The notes: generated by a model not told the origin, from the sequence alone. A stretch of DNA of 64,000 bases from Lachnoanaerobaculum orale (GCF_003862485.1 NZ_RRCM01000001.1:456443-520442); one strand, 5' to 3'. Positions 8,442 through 16,799 are shown, numbered from the stretch's first letter. Translations and numbers: made by a program.

Positions 8442-9143
8442 ATGGAGATTTTAAAACTGATTGGTGTGCTGGTAGTAATAGTAGGTCTTGCTTTGAAACT
8501 GGACACACTGGCTACGGTAGTGGTTGCGGGAATTATAACAGGTTTCGTAGCCGGAATGTCACCTTTGGATATTCTTACGGTGTTGGGAAATGCATTTATT
8601 TCACAGAGAATATCTACACTTTTTGTACTTGCGCTGCCTGCAATAGGTATTTGTGAGAGATACGGACTTAAGGATAAGGCCGTAGATTTGATAAAGAAGA
8701 TTGCAAATGCGACTACAGGAAGGATTTTGTCACTTTATCTTGCAATCCGTGTGTTTGCAGCAGCTACCTCTCTTCGTATAGGCGGACATATACAGTTTAT
8801 CAGACCTCTTATACATCCGATGTCAAGAGGTGCGGCTGTAGCAAAGTACGGAGAGCTTAGTGAGGATGTTGAGGACGACATCAAAGGACTTTGTGCAGGT
8901 GTTGAAAACTTCGGAAACTTTTTCGGACAGAACTGTTTCCTCGGTGCTTCAGGTACACTCCTTATAGTAAGTACACTTACAGAGCAGGGAGTCAATGTAA
9001 TGGAGGACGGTAAGCCTGTTCCTGTAGACGTGCTCGGAATAGCTATGTGGTCTATTCCTATTGCTATAGTTTCTGTAATATTAGGAATTATATATTTCGT
9101 CATTTATGACAGAAAACTTGAAAAAGCATTGGGAGGTAAATAA
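8442..9143 (+). CDS. DUF969 membrane protein, putative 5-oxoproline transporter subunit
   Basis: This 233-residue protein is strongly hydrophobic, with about six membrane segments. It belongs to the DUF969 family, recognised from the ERYGLKDKA, LSLYLAIRV and GGHIQFIRPLIHPM-type segments. In Firmicutes DUF969 and DUF979 proteins are encoded side by side next to pyroglutamyl peptidase or oxoprolinase genes and are annotated as two halves of a 5-oxoproline permease. Here the stop codon overlaps the ATG of the DUF979 gene by one base. The transport role comes from genomic context and not from a motif. Confidence 0.8.
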   Translation: MEILKLIGVLVVIVGLALKLDTLATVVVAGIITGFVAGMSPLDILTVLGNAFISQRISTLFVLALPAIGICERYGLKDKAVDLIKKIANATTGRILSLYLAIRVFAAATSLRIGGHIQFIRPLIHPMSRGAAVAKYGELSEDVEDDIKGLCAGVENFGNFFGQNCFLGASGTLLIVSTLTEQGVNVMEDGKPVPVDVLGIAMWSIPIAIVSVILGIIYFVIYDRKLEKALGGK

Positions 9144-10105
9144 TGGACAGTGTATTAAAACTTTCTGAGATTGCAACATGGGGTATGTCAAAAATTGTTG
9201 CAGAGATTTTCTTTATAATCATAGGTATAGTTTTCATTCTTGTAGGATTAAAAGCACTTGCAGACAAGCAGTTTGCAAACAGAAATACAAGTGCATTATT
9301 TTGGTTTGTTGTGGCATTTACATTTATAGCCGGTCCTTATGTACCTAAGTTTATAACAGGAGTATGTGTAGTACTTATGGCGATACTTACAGCTATAGGC
9401 AAGGTGGGACAGAGCGCCAGTGATGTGCCTACAGCCGAGGAGACAAGAGCTAATGCAAACAAACTTGGAAATAAGATTTTTATCCCACCTTTAGTGCTTG
9501 CACTCAGTGCATGGATTATCGCTACAGTTTGGAAAAAGCTCGGCGCAAACAATGCTGTAGGACTTTCGGCGATAATTGCATTGATATTTGTATTTGCAGT
9601 AACAGGTTCAAAGAAAGAGTATGCCGTAAAGGACGGAACAAGACTTATGGACAATATAGGTCCTGTAGGACTTTTGCCACAGGTATTGGCGGCACTCGGT
9701 GCACTGTTTACAGCTGCCGGAGTAGGTGATGTTATTGCAAAGGGAATTGAGATGGTAATTCCGCATAATAACAGACTTATCGCCGTTATAGTATACTGTC
9801 TTGCAATGGCAATTTTTACAGCCATTATGGGAAACGGCTTTGCAGCATTCTCAGTTATTACGGTAGGTATAGGTATTCCTTTCCTTATCAATCAGGGAGC
9901 AAACCCTTTGGTAGTAGGTGCTATGGGTCTTACAGCAGGTTATTGCGGTACTTTGATGACACCTATGGCGGCAAACTTCAATATTATGCCGGCGGCGCTA
10001 CTTGAGACGAAGAACAAATATGGTATAATAAAGATGCAATTGCCATATGCAATAGCAATGCTTATAGCACATATTATTTTGATGTATATATGCGCGTTCA
10101 GATAG
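9143..10105 (+). CDS. DUF979 membrane protein, putative 5-oxoproline transporter subunit
   Basis: This 320-residue polytopic membrane protein has about nine hydrophobic segments and is the partner of the DUF969 protein. Family-like features include the central acidic-to-glycine stretch [20 protein letters not shown] and [19 protein letters not shown] near the C-terminus, which resembles the re-entrant signatures of permeases. The start overlaps the upstream stop (TAATG), and pcp follows after 11 bp, so the three genes form one transcript. Together they would import pyroglutamate or a pyroglutamyl compound, or export the product of Pcp. Confidence 0.8.
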   Translation: MDSVLKLSEIATWGMSKIVAEIFFIIIGIVFILVGLKALADKQFANRNTSALFWFVVAFTFIAGPYVPKFITGVCVVLMAILTAIGKVGQSASDVPTAEETRANANKLGNKIFIPPLVLALSAWIIATVWKKLGANNAVGLSAIIALIFVFAVTGSKKEYAVKDGTRLMDNIGPVGLLPQVLAALGALFTAAGVGDVIAKGIEMVIPHNNRLIAVIVYCLAMAIFTAIMGNGFAAFSVITVGIGIPFLINQGANPLVVGAMGLTAGYCGTLMTPMAANFNIMPAALLETKNKYGIIKMQLPYAIAMLIAHIILMYICAFR

Positions 10106-10116
10106 AAAGGACAGTT

Positions 10117-10764
10117 ATGAGATTATTATTGACAGCCTTTGACCCGTTTGGCGGTGATGCAATCAATCCTGCACTTGAGGCGGTTAGACTGGTATCAGAG
10201 AAAATAGGAAGATTTGATGTTATAAAGCTTGAAGTACCGACGGTATTTGGAAAGTCTATAGAGGCGGTGGCAACAGCTATTGAAAGCACACAGCCTGATG
10301 TGGTACTTTGTATCGGACAGGCAGGCGGAAGATATGAAATAACACCTGAGAGAGTGGCAATCAATATAGATGATGCCAGAATCGCGGATAACGAGGGCAA
10401 TCAACCTATAGACAAGAAGATATTTGAAGACGGTGAGAACGCATACTTTACTACGTTACCGATAAAGGCAATGGTAGAGGCGATAAGAGACGCCAATCTT
10501 CCGGCAGCCGTTTCAAACTCTGCAGGAACATTTGTATGCAATCATCTTATGTACGGTGTGCTTTATACACTTGCAAAGAAGTATCCTCATATCAAAGGAG
10601 GCTTTACACATGTGCCTTTTATACCTGAGCAGGTAGCAAGAAGGACACCGGTAGCTCCTTATATGGCCCTTGATGATATAAGAAGAGGACTTGAGGCGGC
10701 TATAGCTGCTATTGACAAGCATTTTGACGGTGACATAGATGTCAACGGAGGAAAAGAGTTTTAA
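10117..10764 (+). CDS. pcp: pyroglutamyl-peptidase I (pyrrolidone-carboxylate peptidase)
   Basis: This is a 215-residue cytoplasmic cysteine peptidase of family C15 that removes N-terminal pyroglutamate from peptides. The catalytic triad is visible: Glu78 in [13 protein letters not shown], Cys141 in [15 protein letters not shown] and His165 in [10 protein letters not shown]. Length is typical. The ATG at 10117 is chosen because AGAAAGGA precedes it and the protein then begins [13 protein letters not shown], as family members do; an earlier in-frame ATG at 10090 lies inside the previous gene. It completes an operon with the DUF969/DUF979 pair, linking release of 5-oxoproline to its transport. 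Confidence 0.95.
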   Translation: MRLLLTAFDPFGGDAINPALEAVRLVSEKIGRFDVIKLEVPTVFGKSIEAVATAIESTQPDVVLCIGQAGGRYEITPERVAINIDDARIADNEGNQPIDKKIFEDGENAYFTTLPIKAMVEAIRDANLPAAVSNSAGTFVCNHLMYGVLYTLAKKYPHIKGGFTHVPFIPEQVARRTPVAPYMALDDIRRGLEAAIAAIDKHFDGDIDVNGGKEF

Positions 10765-10776
10765 ATAACATTTGTG

Positions 10777-10810
10777 AAACCTGTTTTGGAAATCCAAGGC
10801 AGGTTTTTTA
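10777..10810 (+). terminator. terminator after pcp
   Basis: AAACCTG (10777-10783) pairs with CAGGTTT (from 10800), with an inner TTGG/CCAA extension, and ends in a run of T residues. Confidence 0.75.
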
Positions 10811-10882
10811 TATATGATTTTAAAAGTATAAAATAAATTTATATATTTAACATATGTTACGGAAAAAGATGTTTAAAAGGGT

Positions 10883-10932
10883 TATACTACAGTAGCAATA
10901 GAGATTTGGATTTAACCATAAAGGAGGACTAT
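10883..10932 (+). promoter_or_regulatory. -10 element and ribosome site of the cupin operon
   Basis: TATACT at 10883-10888 is a good -10 box; no convincing -35 is seen. An AAGGAGG ribosome site (from 10920) precedes the ATG at 10933 and decides that start over an upstream in-frame codon. Confidence 0.4.
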
Positions 10933-11277
10933 ATGGATAAGTTTTTAAAGAATATAAATCATGAAGAAGTTTTAAAATTAGCTGATTTGGTTGAAGCAAG
11001 TGAAGGACAGGTAGTTTCAAAGACATTGGCACAGAATAAATATGTAAGCATTACAGTTTTTGCATTTTCAAAGGGAGAGGAGATATCCACTCACGAGTCT
11101 GACGGTGATGCTTTGGTGACAGTGCTTGAAGGTAGCGGAAAGTTTATAGTGGACGGCAAGGAATATATCCTTAATGCAGGTGAAAGCCTTGTGATGCCGG
11201 CAAGAAAGCCGCATTCAGTTCATGCGATAGAGAGTTTCAAGATGCAGCTTACAGTGGTTTTTCCGCTTGAGAGATAA
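10933..11277 (+). CDS. small cupin-domain protein
   Basis: The 114-residue product is a single-domain cupin. The two cupin motifs are visible: STHESDGDALVTVLEG-type motif 1, and motif 2 around GESLVMPARKPHSVHA. Some usual metal-binding histidines are present (STHES, KPHSVHA), so metal binding is plausible. Small cupins of this kind bind metals or small ligands, or act as sensors; no specific substrate can be read. It opens an operon with an unknown protein (12 bp later) and a hemerythrin, a setting that suggests oxygen, iron or redox stress. Confidence 0.8.
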   Translation: MDKFLKNINHEEVLKLADLVEASEGQVVSKTLAQNKYVSITVFAFSKGEEISTHESDGDALVTVLEGSGKFIVDGKEYILNAGESLVMPARKPHSVHAIESFKMQLTVVFPLER

Positions 11278-11289
11278 AAGGAGAGAAAG

Positions 11290-11898
11290 ATGAGTGCAAT
11301 TTTAGGACCAATACATCATTGGCTTTTTAGAAAGATTAAAATACAGAATGATTTGACAAACGCTATTATAGATGTGGCAAAGGATAAGGAGCTTAATGTA
11401 GCCCCTCTTGCAGATATAGATGAGAAATTCGGCTCACTTCCTGAGGGTGACCTTGGAAATATTATAGACCCGACCAATATCCACGGCTGGTTACAGGATA
11501 AGATAGCTATAGTTGAGAGAAGACTTGCATATGTTACAAAGACTCTTACAGACAACGATCCTGATGCTATAGGAATTATATGTGAGTGTGCAAGGATATT
11601 CGGCGTGGAAAATGCGGTAGACCCTAATGCGACTCCGGCAGACGGCTTTGAATACTATGAGAATACTTTTGTCAGCGGAATGCCTTGTGACGGTGTAAAT
11701 ATGGTTGTGAATGAAGACAGTGATGAGATTACTTGGCAGGAGACTGTGGATATTCATAAGCAGTACTGGGATGAAGTAGGTGTGGATGTGGCATTATTTT
11801 ATGAGATAAGAAATGCCATGATTGAGGGAGTCTTTGCAGGCAGTGATTTGTCATACTATAACCTCGGCAACGGCTCATATAAGTTGGTTAAGGAGTGA
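11290..11898 (+). CDS. conserved hypothetical protein of the cupin-hemerythrin operon
   Basis: I do not recognise a named family for this 202-residue soluble protein. It begins with a His-rich helix (GPIHHWLFRKI) and has a conserved-looking core (LADIDEKFGSLPEGDLGNII and TNIHGWLQDKIAIVE). A Cys pair lies at IICECARIFG, and an aromatic segment precedes the C-terminus (DIHKQYWDEVGVDVALFY). A truncated second copy of its N-terminal third lies near 22.95-23.14 kb, so the gene has been copied or rearranged in this genome. It sits between cupin and hemerythrin genes, one base before the latter's ATG, so an oxygen- or metal-linked role is likely but not shown. Confidence 0.7.
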   Translation: MSAILGPIHHWLFRKIKIQNDLTNAIIDVAKDKELNVAPLADIDEKFGSLPEGDLGNIIDPTNIHGWLQDKIAIVERRLAYVTKTLTDNDPDAIGIICECARIFGVENAVDPNATPADGFEYYENTFVSGMPCDGVNMVVNEDSDEITWQETVDIHKQYWDEVGVDVALFYEIRNAMIEGVFAGSDLSYYNLGNGSYKLVKE

Positions 11899-11899
11899 T

Positions 11900-12463
11900 A
11901 TGTACGGAATAGATATTTTAGTTGAAGAACATAAAAATATAATAGAGTTTTGTAAAAGCATGAAGTCTATGTGCTGTTCTATAATAGAGGGAGAAGATGT
12001 AGATATAAATCTTGTGAAAGAGTGTGTAGCATTCGGTAAGAACTATGCAGACCACCTTCACCACGGTAAGGAGGAGAAGATTCTCTTTAAGGTAATGCTT
12101 GAAAAGCTCGGACCTGTAGCAGATAAGCTTATAAGAAACGGTATGCTTGTAGAGCATGACCTTGGAAGACTGCATATGAATGAGCTTTTAGAGGCGATAG
12201 ACAGATATGAGAAGGATCCTTCCACACTCAATAAGCTTGATATAATCACAAATGCCTCAGGATATGCAACACTTTTAAACAGACATATCGGAAAAGAAGA
12301 CGAGGTTGTTTATACATTTGCGCAGAGAGCTCTCTCGGATGAGGATAAGGAAAGAGTGGATGCAGAGACAAATGAGTTTGACGAAGCTCCTGAGAATAAG
12401 GCGGATGTAGAAAAGTACTTGGATTGGCTGAAAAACTTTAAGGAAAAGTATCCTGCAAGATAA
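11900..12463 (+). CDS. hemerythrin-domain protein
   Basis: This 187-residue four-helix-bundle protein carries the di-iron ligand pattern of hemerythrin HHE domains: EEHKNIIEF in helix 1, HLHHGKEEKILF in helix 2, EHDLGRLHMNE in helix 3 and NRHIGKEDEVVY in helix 4. Such proteins bind O2 or act in O2/NO sensing and iron-sulfur repair in anaerobes. The start at 11900 follows AAGGAG and lies one base after the upstream stop; the longer in-frame extension back to 11822 overlaps the previous gene and is not used. A strong terminator closes the operon. Confidence 0.9.
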   Translation: MYGIDILVEEHKNIIEFCKSMKSMCCSIIEGEDVDINLVKECVAFGKNYADHLHHGKEEKILFKVMLEKLGPVADKLIRNGMLVEHDLGRLHMNELLEAIDRYEKDPSTLNKLDIITNASGYATLLNRHIGKEDEVVYTFAQRALSDEDKERVDAETNEFDEAPENKADVEKYLDWLKNFKEKYPAR

Positions 12464-12506
12464 GCCCCCGTTTAAAAATACATAGAAAAACCGGCAATAT
12501 TATGGT

Positions 12507-12546
12507 ACACTCCGTGTGAAAGGATTTTCATACGGAGTGTTTTTTG
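12507..12546 (+). terminator. strong terminator after the hemerythrin gene
   Basis: A stem of about 15 bp (12507-12521 with the right arm ending at 12540, core ACACTCCGT/ACGGAGTGT with one wobble) is followed by six T residues. Confidence 0.9.
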
Positions 12547-12595
12547 GATACTTGTACAGTCCATTACAGCACAGTTTAGTATATGAGGTGAGCAT

Positions 12596-13519
12596 ATGCA
12601 GGATTTAAAAAATTGGAAGCCGCCGGTACTGCCTGAGGAAATTGAGCAAGCTGATGTGCCGGGAAGTAAGGTTGTAATAACCGAGTATCATATTGACAGA
12701 GCGGGAAGGATTTTTCCTTATTTACTTGAGGAGATTGAAAAAGTTAAGAGTAAAAATGACAACGGAAAGGTAGTTGTATCCGTGTCAGGATGTTCAGGTG
12801 TTGGAAAATCAGGAATATCGGCAGTTCTGTCCTATTATTTAAATGATATCGGGATAGGAAGCTATATATTGGGAGGAGATAATTATCCGCGCAGAATACC
12901 TGAGTACAATGATGCGGAACGTTTACACTTGTTTAGAGAAGGCGGATTAAAAGGGCTGGTAAAGGACGGTGAGTATACAAAAGAGCGTTTTGACATAGTT
13001 CATAAGCTGCAGGAAGACGGAAATGATGCAGACCCTGAAAATGTAAAAAAATATCCATGGTATGAATCATATATAAACGGCGGACGTAATGCGCTGAAGG
13101 AGTACCTCGGTACAGCAAATGAGCTTGCATTTAACGAAGTTGAAGATGTTGTCAAGCAATTTAAATCAGGTGCCGACAAAATCTGGTTAAAGAGAATGGG
13201 AAGAAGCAATACTCAGATATGGTATGATGATGTGAATTTCAAGGATATCGGAGTTCTTTTGATTGAATGGACACATGGAAACAGTGATTACTTTGAAGGT
13301 GTAGATATACCGATACTTTTATACAGTACCCCACAGGAAACTTTGAAATACAGACTTTTAAGGAATCGTGACTGCGGAATAGACAGCCCGTTTACGGCCA
13401 TGGTACTTAATATAGAACAGGGAACACTAGTAGAACAGGCACATAAGGCAAAGATAATTATTCTCCCGAACGGCGACAGACTAAGCTACGAAGAATACTG
13501 TAAATATATAGGAATGTAG
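12596..13519 (+). CDS. P-loop kinase-like protein (adenylylsulfate-kinase-like)
   Basis: The 307-residue protein has a clear Walker A motif, SGCSGVGKSG (about residues 64-73), and the general look of a small-molecule kinase. LGGDNYPRRIP resembles the DGDxxR element of nucleotide-activating kinases, LLIEWTHGN is a Walker-B-like strand, and RLLRNRD is an Arg-rich lid. It is longer than APS kinase (about 200 residues) and no sulfate-assimilation gene is nearby, so that annotation would be misleading. Its stop is adjacent to the GH13 phosphorylase-type gene, so a role in phosphorylating or sensing a sugar or glycoside is the better guess. GAGGTGAGC precedes the ATG. Confidence 0.65.
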   Translation: MQDLKNWKPPVLPEEIEQADVPGSKVVITEYHIDRAGRIFPYLLEEIEKVKSKNDNGKVVVSVSGCSGVGKSGISAVLSYYLNDIGIGSYILGGDNYPRRIPEYNDAERLHLFREGGLKGLVKDGEYTKERFDIVHKLQEDGNDADPENVKKYPWYESYINGGRNALKEYLGTANELAFNEVEDVVKQFKSGADKIWLKRMGRSNTQIWYDDVNFKDIGVLLIEWTHGNSDYFEGVDIPILLYSTPQETLKYRLLRNRDCGIDSPFTAMVLNIEQGTLVEQAHKAKIIILPNGDRLSYEEYCKYIGM

Positions 13520-13528
13520 GTGAAGAGC

Positions 13529-15238
13529 ATGAAAAGAAATGATAACGGACCTATGCTAAATGCCTACCCTGACAGCCTTGGTGGAAACCTTGGGGATATT
13601 GCAAATTTTCTCAGTAAGAAAGAATTGAAGGATGTATTTTCATCATTTTACATACTTCCGAGTCTGTTCAATACAGATTTGGACAGAGGATTTTCGGTAA
13701 TTGATTATTCTTTGAATGAACTTTATGCAAAAAGAGAGGATTTGGAAAAACTTGAGGAACTTGGAATAGATTTAAAACTTGATTTTATTTTAAATCATGC
13801 TTCGGTGCTTTCCGAGCAGTTTCAAGATATAATAAAAAACGGTGAAAATTCAAAGTACAGAGATTTCTTTATAGACTGGAACAAGTTTTGGGACGGCTGC
13901 GGTGAAATGACTGAGGAAGGCTATATACAGCCAAAAACTGAGCTTATAAAGGATATGTTCTTTAGAAAGCCGGGTCTGCCTATACTGATGGTTCGCTTCC
14001 CTGACGGAAAGGAAGTTCCTTATTGGAATACCTTTTATCAGGAAGTAAGGTATCCGACTTTGGACGCTGTGGATATAAGAAATATCACAGGTGTACAGTA
14101 TGGCATTGCGGACGGATTGGCAAATTTATTAAATAAAGGTCTTTGTGATGGCAAATCTCCTGAAAAGATTTTAAACGAGGCAAATATCTACACAGACAAG
14201 CTTAGTGATAATCAAAAGAAAGAGCTTTGTGAAAGACTGGAGTCTGAGAGAAAGTATCTCGGACAGATGGATCTTAATATCAAGTCGCCTCTTGTTTGGG
14301 AGTTTTATGACAATACTTTAAAGACTTTGGCAAATTACGGGGCCAAGATTGTAAGACTTGACGCATTTGCCTATGCTCCAAAGGGAGTCGGCGAGAAAAA
14401 TTTCTTAAATGAGCCTGCCACCTGGGATGTGCTTACAAAGGTGAGAGAGTTGGCTGATAAGTACAATGTGAGATTACTGCCTGAGATTCATGCAAGCTAT
14501 GAAGAAAAAATATATGAGAAGATAGCAAATAAGGGCTATATGACTTATGATTTCTTTCTTCCGGGACTTATTATAGATGCCTTTGAACAGCAATCAGGCG
14601 AAGTCTTAAAAAAATGGGCCGATGAACTTGTGGAAAAGAAAATACAGGTCGTAAATATGCTGGGTTGCCACGACGGAATACCTTTGCTTGATCTTAAGGG
14701 ACTTATAAGTGAAGAAAGTATTCAATCTGTTATAGATACTGTGGTAAAGCGAGGCGGATATGTAAAGGATTTACACGGTCAAAAGAATGTATACTATCAG
14801 GTGAATGCAACTTATTACAGTGCACTCGGTGAAGATGATAAGAGAATGCTCCTTGCCAGAGCCATCCAAATCTTTATGCCGGGCAAGCCTCAGGTTTGGT
14901 ATTTGGATTTATTTGCAGGAAAGAACGACCATGAAGCGGTAAAGAGGGCAGGAGCCGGAGGCCATAAGGAGATCAACCGTACAAATCTGACTGCTAAAGA
15001 GATGGAAGACGGCTTACAAAAAGAAATCGTACAAAAGCAGCTTGAGTTATTAAGACTTCGTTCCACATTTTCGGTATTTTCAAATGACAGTGAGTTTACT
15101 ATGAAATGTGATGAAAGTAAAATATTTATGGAGTGGAAGAATAATGAAGAAAGAGCGGTACTAAAAGCCGACCTCTCAGACTTTAATTTTGATATTCTTG
15201 CAGAAAAAAACGGTGAGATAATTTATCAATATAAATAA
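13529..15238 (+). CDS. GH13 subfamily 18-like glycoside phosphorylase (sucrose-phosphorylase family)
   Basis: This is a 569-residue alpha-amylase-superfamily enzyme. The catalytic sites are visible: nucleophile Asp in VRLDAFAYAPK (about residue 277), acid/base Glu in LLPEIHASYE (about 318) and the transition-state Asp in LGCHDGIPL. The sequence around these sites, the start NAYPDSLGGNLGDI and the FMPGKPQVWYLDLFAG segment are those of sucrose phosphorylase and related glucosylglycerate/sucrose-6-phosphate phosphorylases. These cleave an alpha-glucoside with phosphate to glucose 1-phosphate. The acceptor specificity cannot be read. The ATG at 13529 follows AGGTG; a GTG at 13520 is possible. It is cotranscribed with the P-loop kinase gene. 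Confidence 0.85.
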   Translation: MKRNDNGPMLNAYPDSLGGNLGDIANFLSKKELKDVFSSFYILPSLFNTDLDRGFSVIDYSLNELYAKREDLEKLEELGIDLKLDFILNHASVLSEQFQDIIKNGENSKYRDFFIDWNKFWDGCGEMTEEGYIQPKTELIKDMFFRKPGLPILMVRFPDGKEVPYWNTFYQEVRYPTLDAVDIRNITGVQYGIADGLANLLNKGLCDGKSPEKILNEANIYTDKLSDNQKKELCERLESERKYLGQMDLNIKSPLVWEFYDNTLKTLANYGAKIVRLDAFAYAPKGVGEKNFLNEPATWDVLTKVRELADKYNVRLLPEIHASYEEKIYEKIANKGYMTYDFFLPGLIIDAFEQQSGEVLKKWADELVEKKIQVVNMLGCHDGIPLLDLKGLISEESIQSVIDTVVKRGGYVKDLHGQKNVYYQVNATYYSALGEDDKRMLLARAIQIFMPGKPQVWYLDLFAGKNDHEAVKRAGAGGHKEINRTNLTAKEMEDGLQKEIVQKQLELLRLRSTFSVFSNDSEFTMKCDESKIFMEWKNNEERAVLKADLSDFNFDILAEKNGEIIYQYK

Positions 15239-15241
15239 TAT

Positions 15242-15280
15242 AAAAAGAGTAAAACCCTATATTAAGGTTTTACTCTTTTT
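15242..15280. terminator. bidirectional terminator
   Basis: A long stem (AAAAAGAGTAAAACC from 15242 with GGTTTTACTCTTTTT ending at 15280) has A-runs on one side and T-runs on the other, and serves the converging GH13 gene and the minus-strand permease remnant. Confidence 0.85.
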
Positions 15281-15745
15281 TAACCCTTGATGCTGTCACC
15301 AAGCAGTCCTTTTATAAGAAATTTTTGAATGAAAATAAATATTATAAGTGTCGGAATCATGGTGATGACACTTGCAGCCATCTGAGTTTCCCAAGTTGTC
15401 TTATAAAGTGACTGATAATCTGTAAGTGCCATGGCTACAGTTCTGTTTTCCGGTGACAATATAAATGTTCGGGCAAAAAGCAGATCACCATAGGCTCTGA
15501 TAAAGGCAAAAAGCCCTGTTGTAAGCAGCCCCGGAAGTATCAAAGGGGCAAGAATAAACCTTACGACTTCAAGCCTTGTAGCACCGTCCATCCATGCAGC
15601 TTCTTCAAGCGTTACAGGTATATCCTTTATATATGAGTACAAAAGCCAGAGACTCATAGGCAGGCATACAGCTACATTTGCAATAATAAGTGCAAGTTTG
15701 GTATCAAGCAGTCCGAAGTTTTTAAATACAATATATATCGGTGAG
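15280..15745 (-). pseudogene. C-terminal remnant of a MalG-type sugar ABC permease
   Basis: The minus-strand frame encodes the last ~155 residues of a binding-protein-dependent sugar permease. It has the EAA loop signature (EEAAWMDGATRLEVVRFILAP, where ATP-binding subunits dock), the preceding KNFGLLDTKLALIIANVAV stretch and the final membrane helices. An internal ATG at 15657 would give only 125 residues. Reading further upstream, homology holds to about position 15740, then the frame runs into sequence that belongs to the oppositely oriented DUF4445 fragment and stops at 15781-15783. The N-terminal half of the permease (about 120-130 residues) and its partner genes are missing, so this is a broken gene. 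Confidence 0.8.
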
Positions 15746-16097
15746 AAAGGATATAAGGCAGGTACAGCTTGCCAAGGGAGCTATATTCTCAGGTATAAGA
15801 GCGCTTATAAAAAAAGCCGGCATTGAAACCGGTGATATAACAAGGGTATGTATAGCCGGGCAGTTTGGTAAGTATATAAGTATGGACTCTTTCTTTGGGG
15901 TGGGACTTATGCCAAGGGAATTTGAGGGAAAGGTGGAATACCTTGGAAATACCTCTTTGACCGGAGCATATATGGCTCTTCTTGATAAAAATGCGATAGA
16001 GTATATGAGTGAAATCTCTGTGGAGACTGAGTATTTTGAGCTTTCAAAGCTTGAAGAGTATGAAAAAATATTTGCAAAGGCTTTGAGATTTGATTGA
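15741..16097 (+). pseudogene. C-terminal remnant of a corrinoid-activation (DUF4445/RamA-like) protein
   Basis: The 118-residue frame matches the end of the ASKHA-fold DUF4445 proteins that reductively activate corrinoid methyltransferases. The signature DIRQVQLAKGAIFSGIRALI is followed by VCIAGQFGKYISMDSFFGVG and the YLGNTSLTGAYMALL segment. Full-length members have 500-600 residues with an N-terminal 2Fe-2S ferredoxin domain; all of that is absent. The fragment begins at the junction with the minus-strand permease remnant. It is followed by a methyltransferase remnant, consistent with a former corrinoid-dependent demethylation locus. Confidence 0.8.
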
Positions 16098-16113
16098 TAA
16101 TAGGAGAAAATAT

Positions 16114-16636
16114 ATGGAACTTAAGATTCATCCTAATGATAAGATGACACCTGTGGAAAGGGCAAAAGCAATAGCTGAAAAAAGAGATTATGACAGAATA
16201 ATGATGGATCCTTTTTTGGGCGAGATAAAGGCAAGGCTTATAGGAAAAAATACAAGAGAGTACTGGAGAAATGAAGACAGCCTTGTAATGGGAGATATAG
16301 TGTCTATGAACCGATTCGGTCTGGACGGAATGGGTGTGGGAACATGTAAAAAATCTGGATATAGGTATCTTTAGTGTGGACAATGAGATGGATATAGATG
16401 AAACTTGTGAGTTTTTTGCAGATTCAAAGATGATTGCAGGGAATGTAGCACCGGTTTATACGATCTGCAATGGAACACAGGAAAATATAGAGGATGAAGT
16501 AAAGAGATGTATCCTTGCGGGAAAGAAATGTAAAAAGGGCTTTATGCTCACTCCGGGATACAACCTTCCCCTTGCAACAACAGATGAAAAGATAGATATG
16601 TTTTTGAATGCAGGAAGGAAGTATAGTTTTATATAA
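16114..16636 (+). pseudogene. uroporphyrinogen-decarboxylase-family (corrinoid methyltransferase) gene with internal deletion
   Basis: Two frames together encode the ends of one protein of the URO-D/MtaA family. The first (16114-16374) has the N-terminal MTPVERAKAIAEKRDYDRI and the FLGEIKARLIGKNTREYW to FGLDGMGVG segment. The second, in another frame from about 16340 to 16636, has the C-terminal FSVDNEMDIDETCEFF, MIAGNVAPVY and GFMLTPGYNLPLATTDEKI segments. About 200 middle residues are missing and the frame shifts at the junction near 16340-16350. A good AGGAGA site and a terminator remain. Members move methyl groups between corrinoid proteins and other acceptors; this copy cannot function. 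Confidence 0.85.
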
Positions 16637-16683
16637 TTAATATTAAAATAAGTATATGATCCATCTGTTGTAGTAAATATTAT

Positions 16684-16716
16684 GGCACTTGCTAAGATGC
16701 AGGTGTCTTTTTTATT
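16684..16716 (+). terminator. terminator after the methyltransferase remnant
   Basis: GGCACTTGC (16684-16692) pairs with GCAGGTGTC (16699-16707) with two wobbles, a 6-nt loop and a run of six T residues. Confidence 0.75.
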
Positions 16717-16732
16717 TCTCAAAGCAATTATT

Positions 16733-16743
16733 GACTGATAGTC
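16733..16743. promoter_or_regulatory. TetR operator 1
   Basis: The palindrome GACTGATAGTC lies just upstream of the -35 box. With its flank it reads TTGACTGATAGTCGA and nearly equals the reverse complement of operator 2. Assignment to the adjacent TetR is inference. Confidence 0.6.
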
Positions 16744-16752
16744 GAAAAAGTG

Positions 16753-16781
16753 TTGACAGTGAGTAAAGGGCGTTCTATAAT
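16753..16781 (+). promoter_or_regulatory. consensus promoter of the tetR operon
   Basis: TTGACA (16753-16758) and TATAAT (16776-16781) are separated by exactly 17 bp, a perfect sigma-A promoter. Both boxes lie between the two TetR-type palindromes. Confidence 0.85.
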
Positions 16782-16788
16782 AAAAACC

Positions 16789-16799
16789 GACTATTAGTC
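16789..16799. promoter_or_regulatory. TetR operator 2
   Basis: The perfect palindrome GACTATTAGTC overlaps the expected transcription start. Its reverse-strand reading TTGACTAATAGTCGG matches operator 1 at 13 of 15 positions, the pattern of a repressor that blocks its own promoter. Confidence 0.65.

Noticed and set aside
12596-13519. Adenylylsulfate kinase (cysC)
   Set aside because: Only the P-loop is similar; the protein is about 100 residues too long and no sulfate-assimilation genes are near.
16334-16374. Programmed frameshift in the methyltransferase gene
   Set aside because: The two parts are missing about 200 residues of the family between them, so a frameshift alone cannot restore the protein; a deletion explains it.
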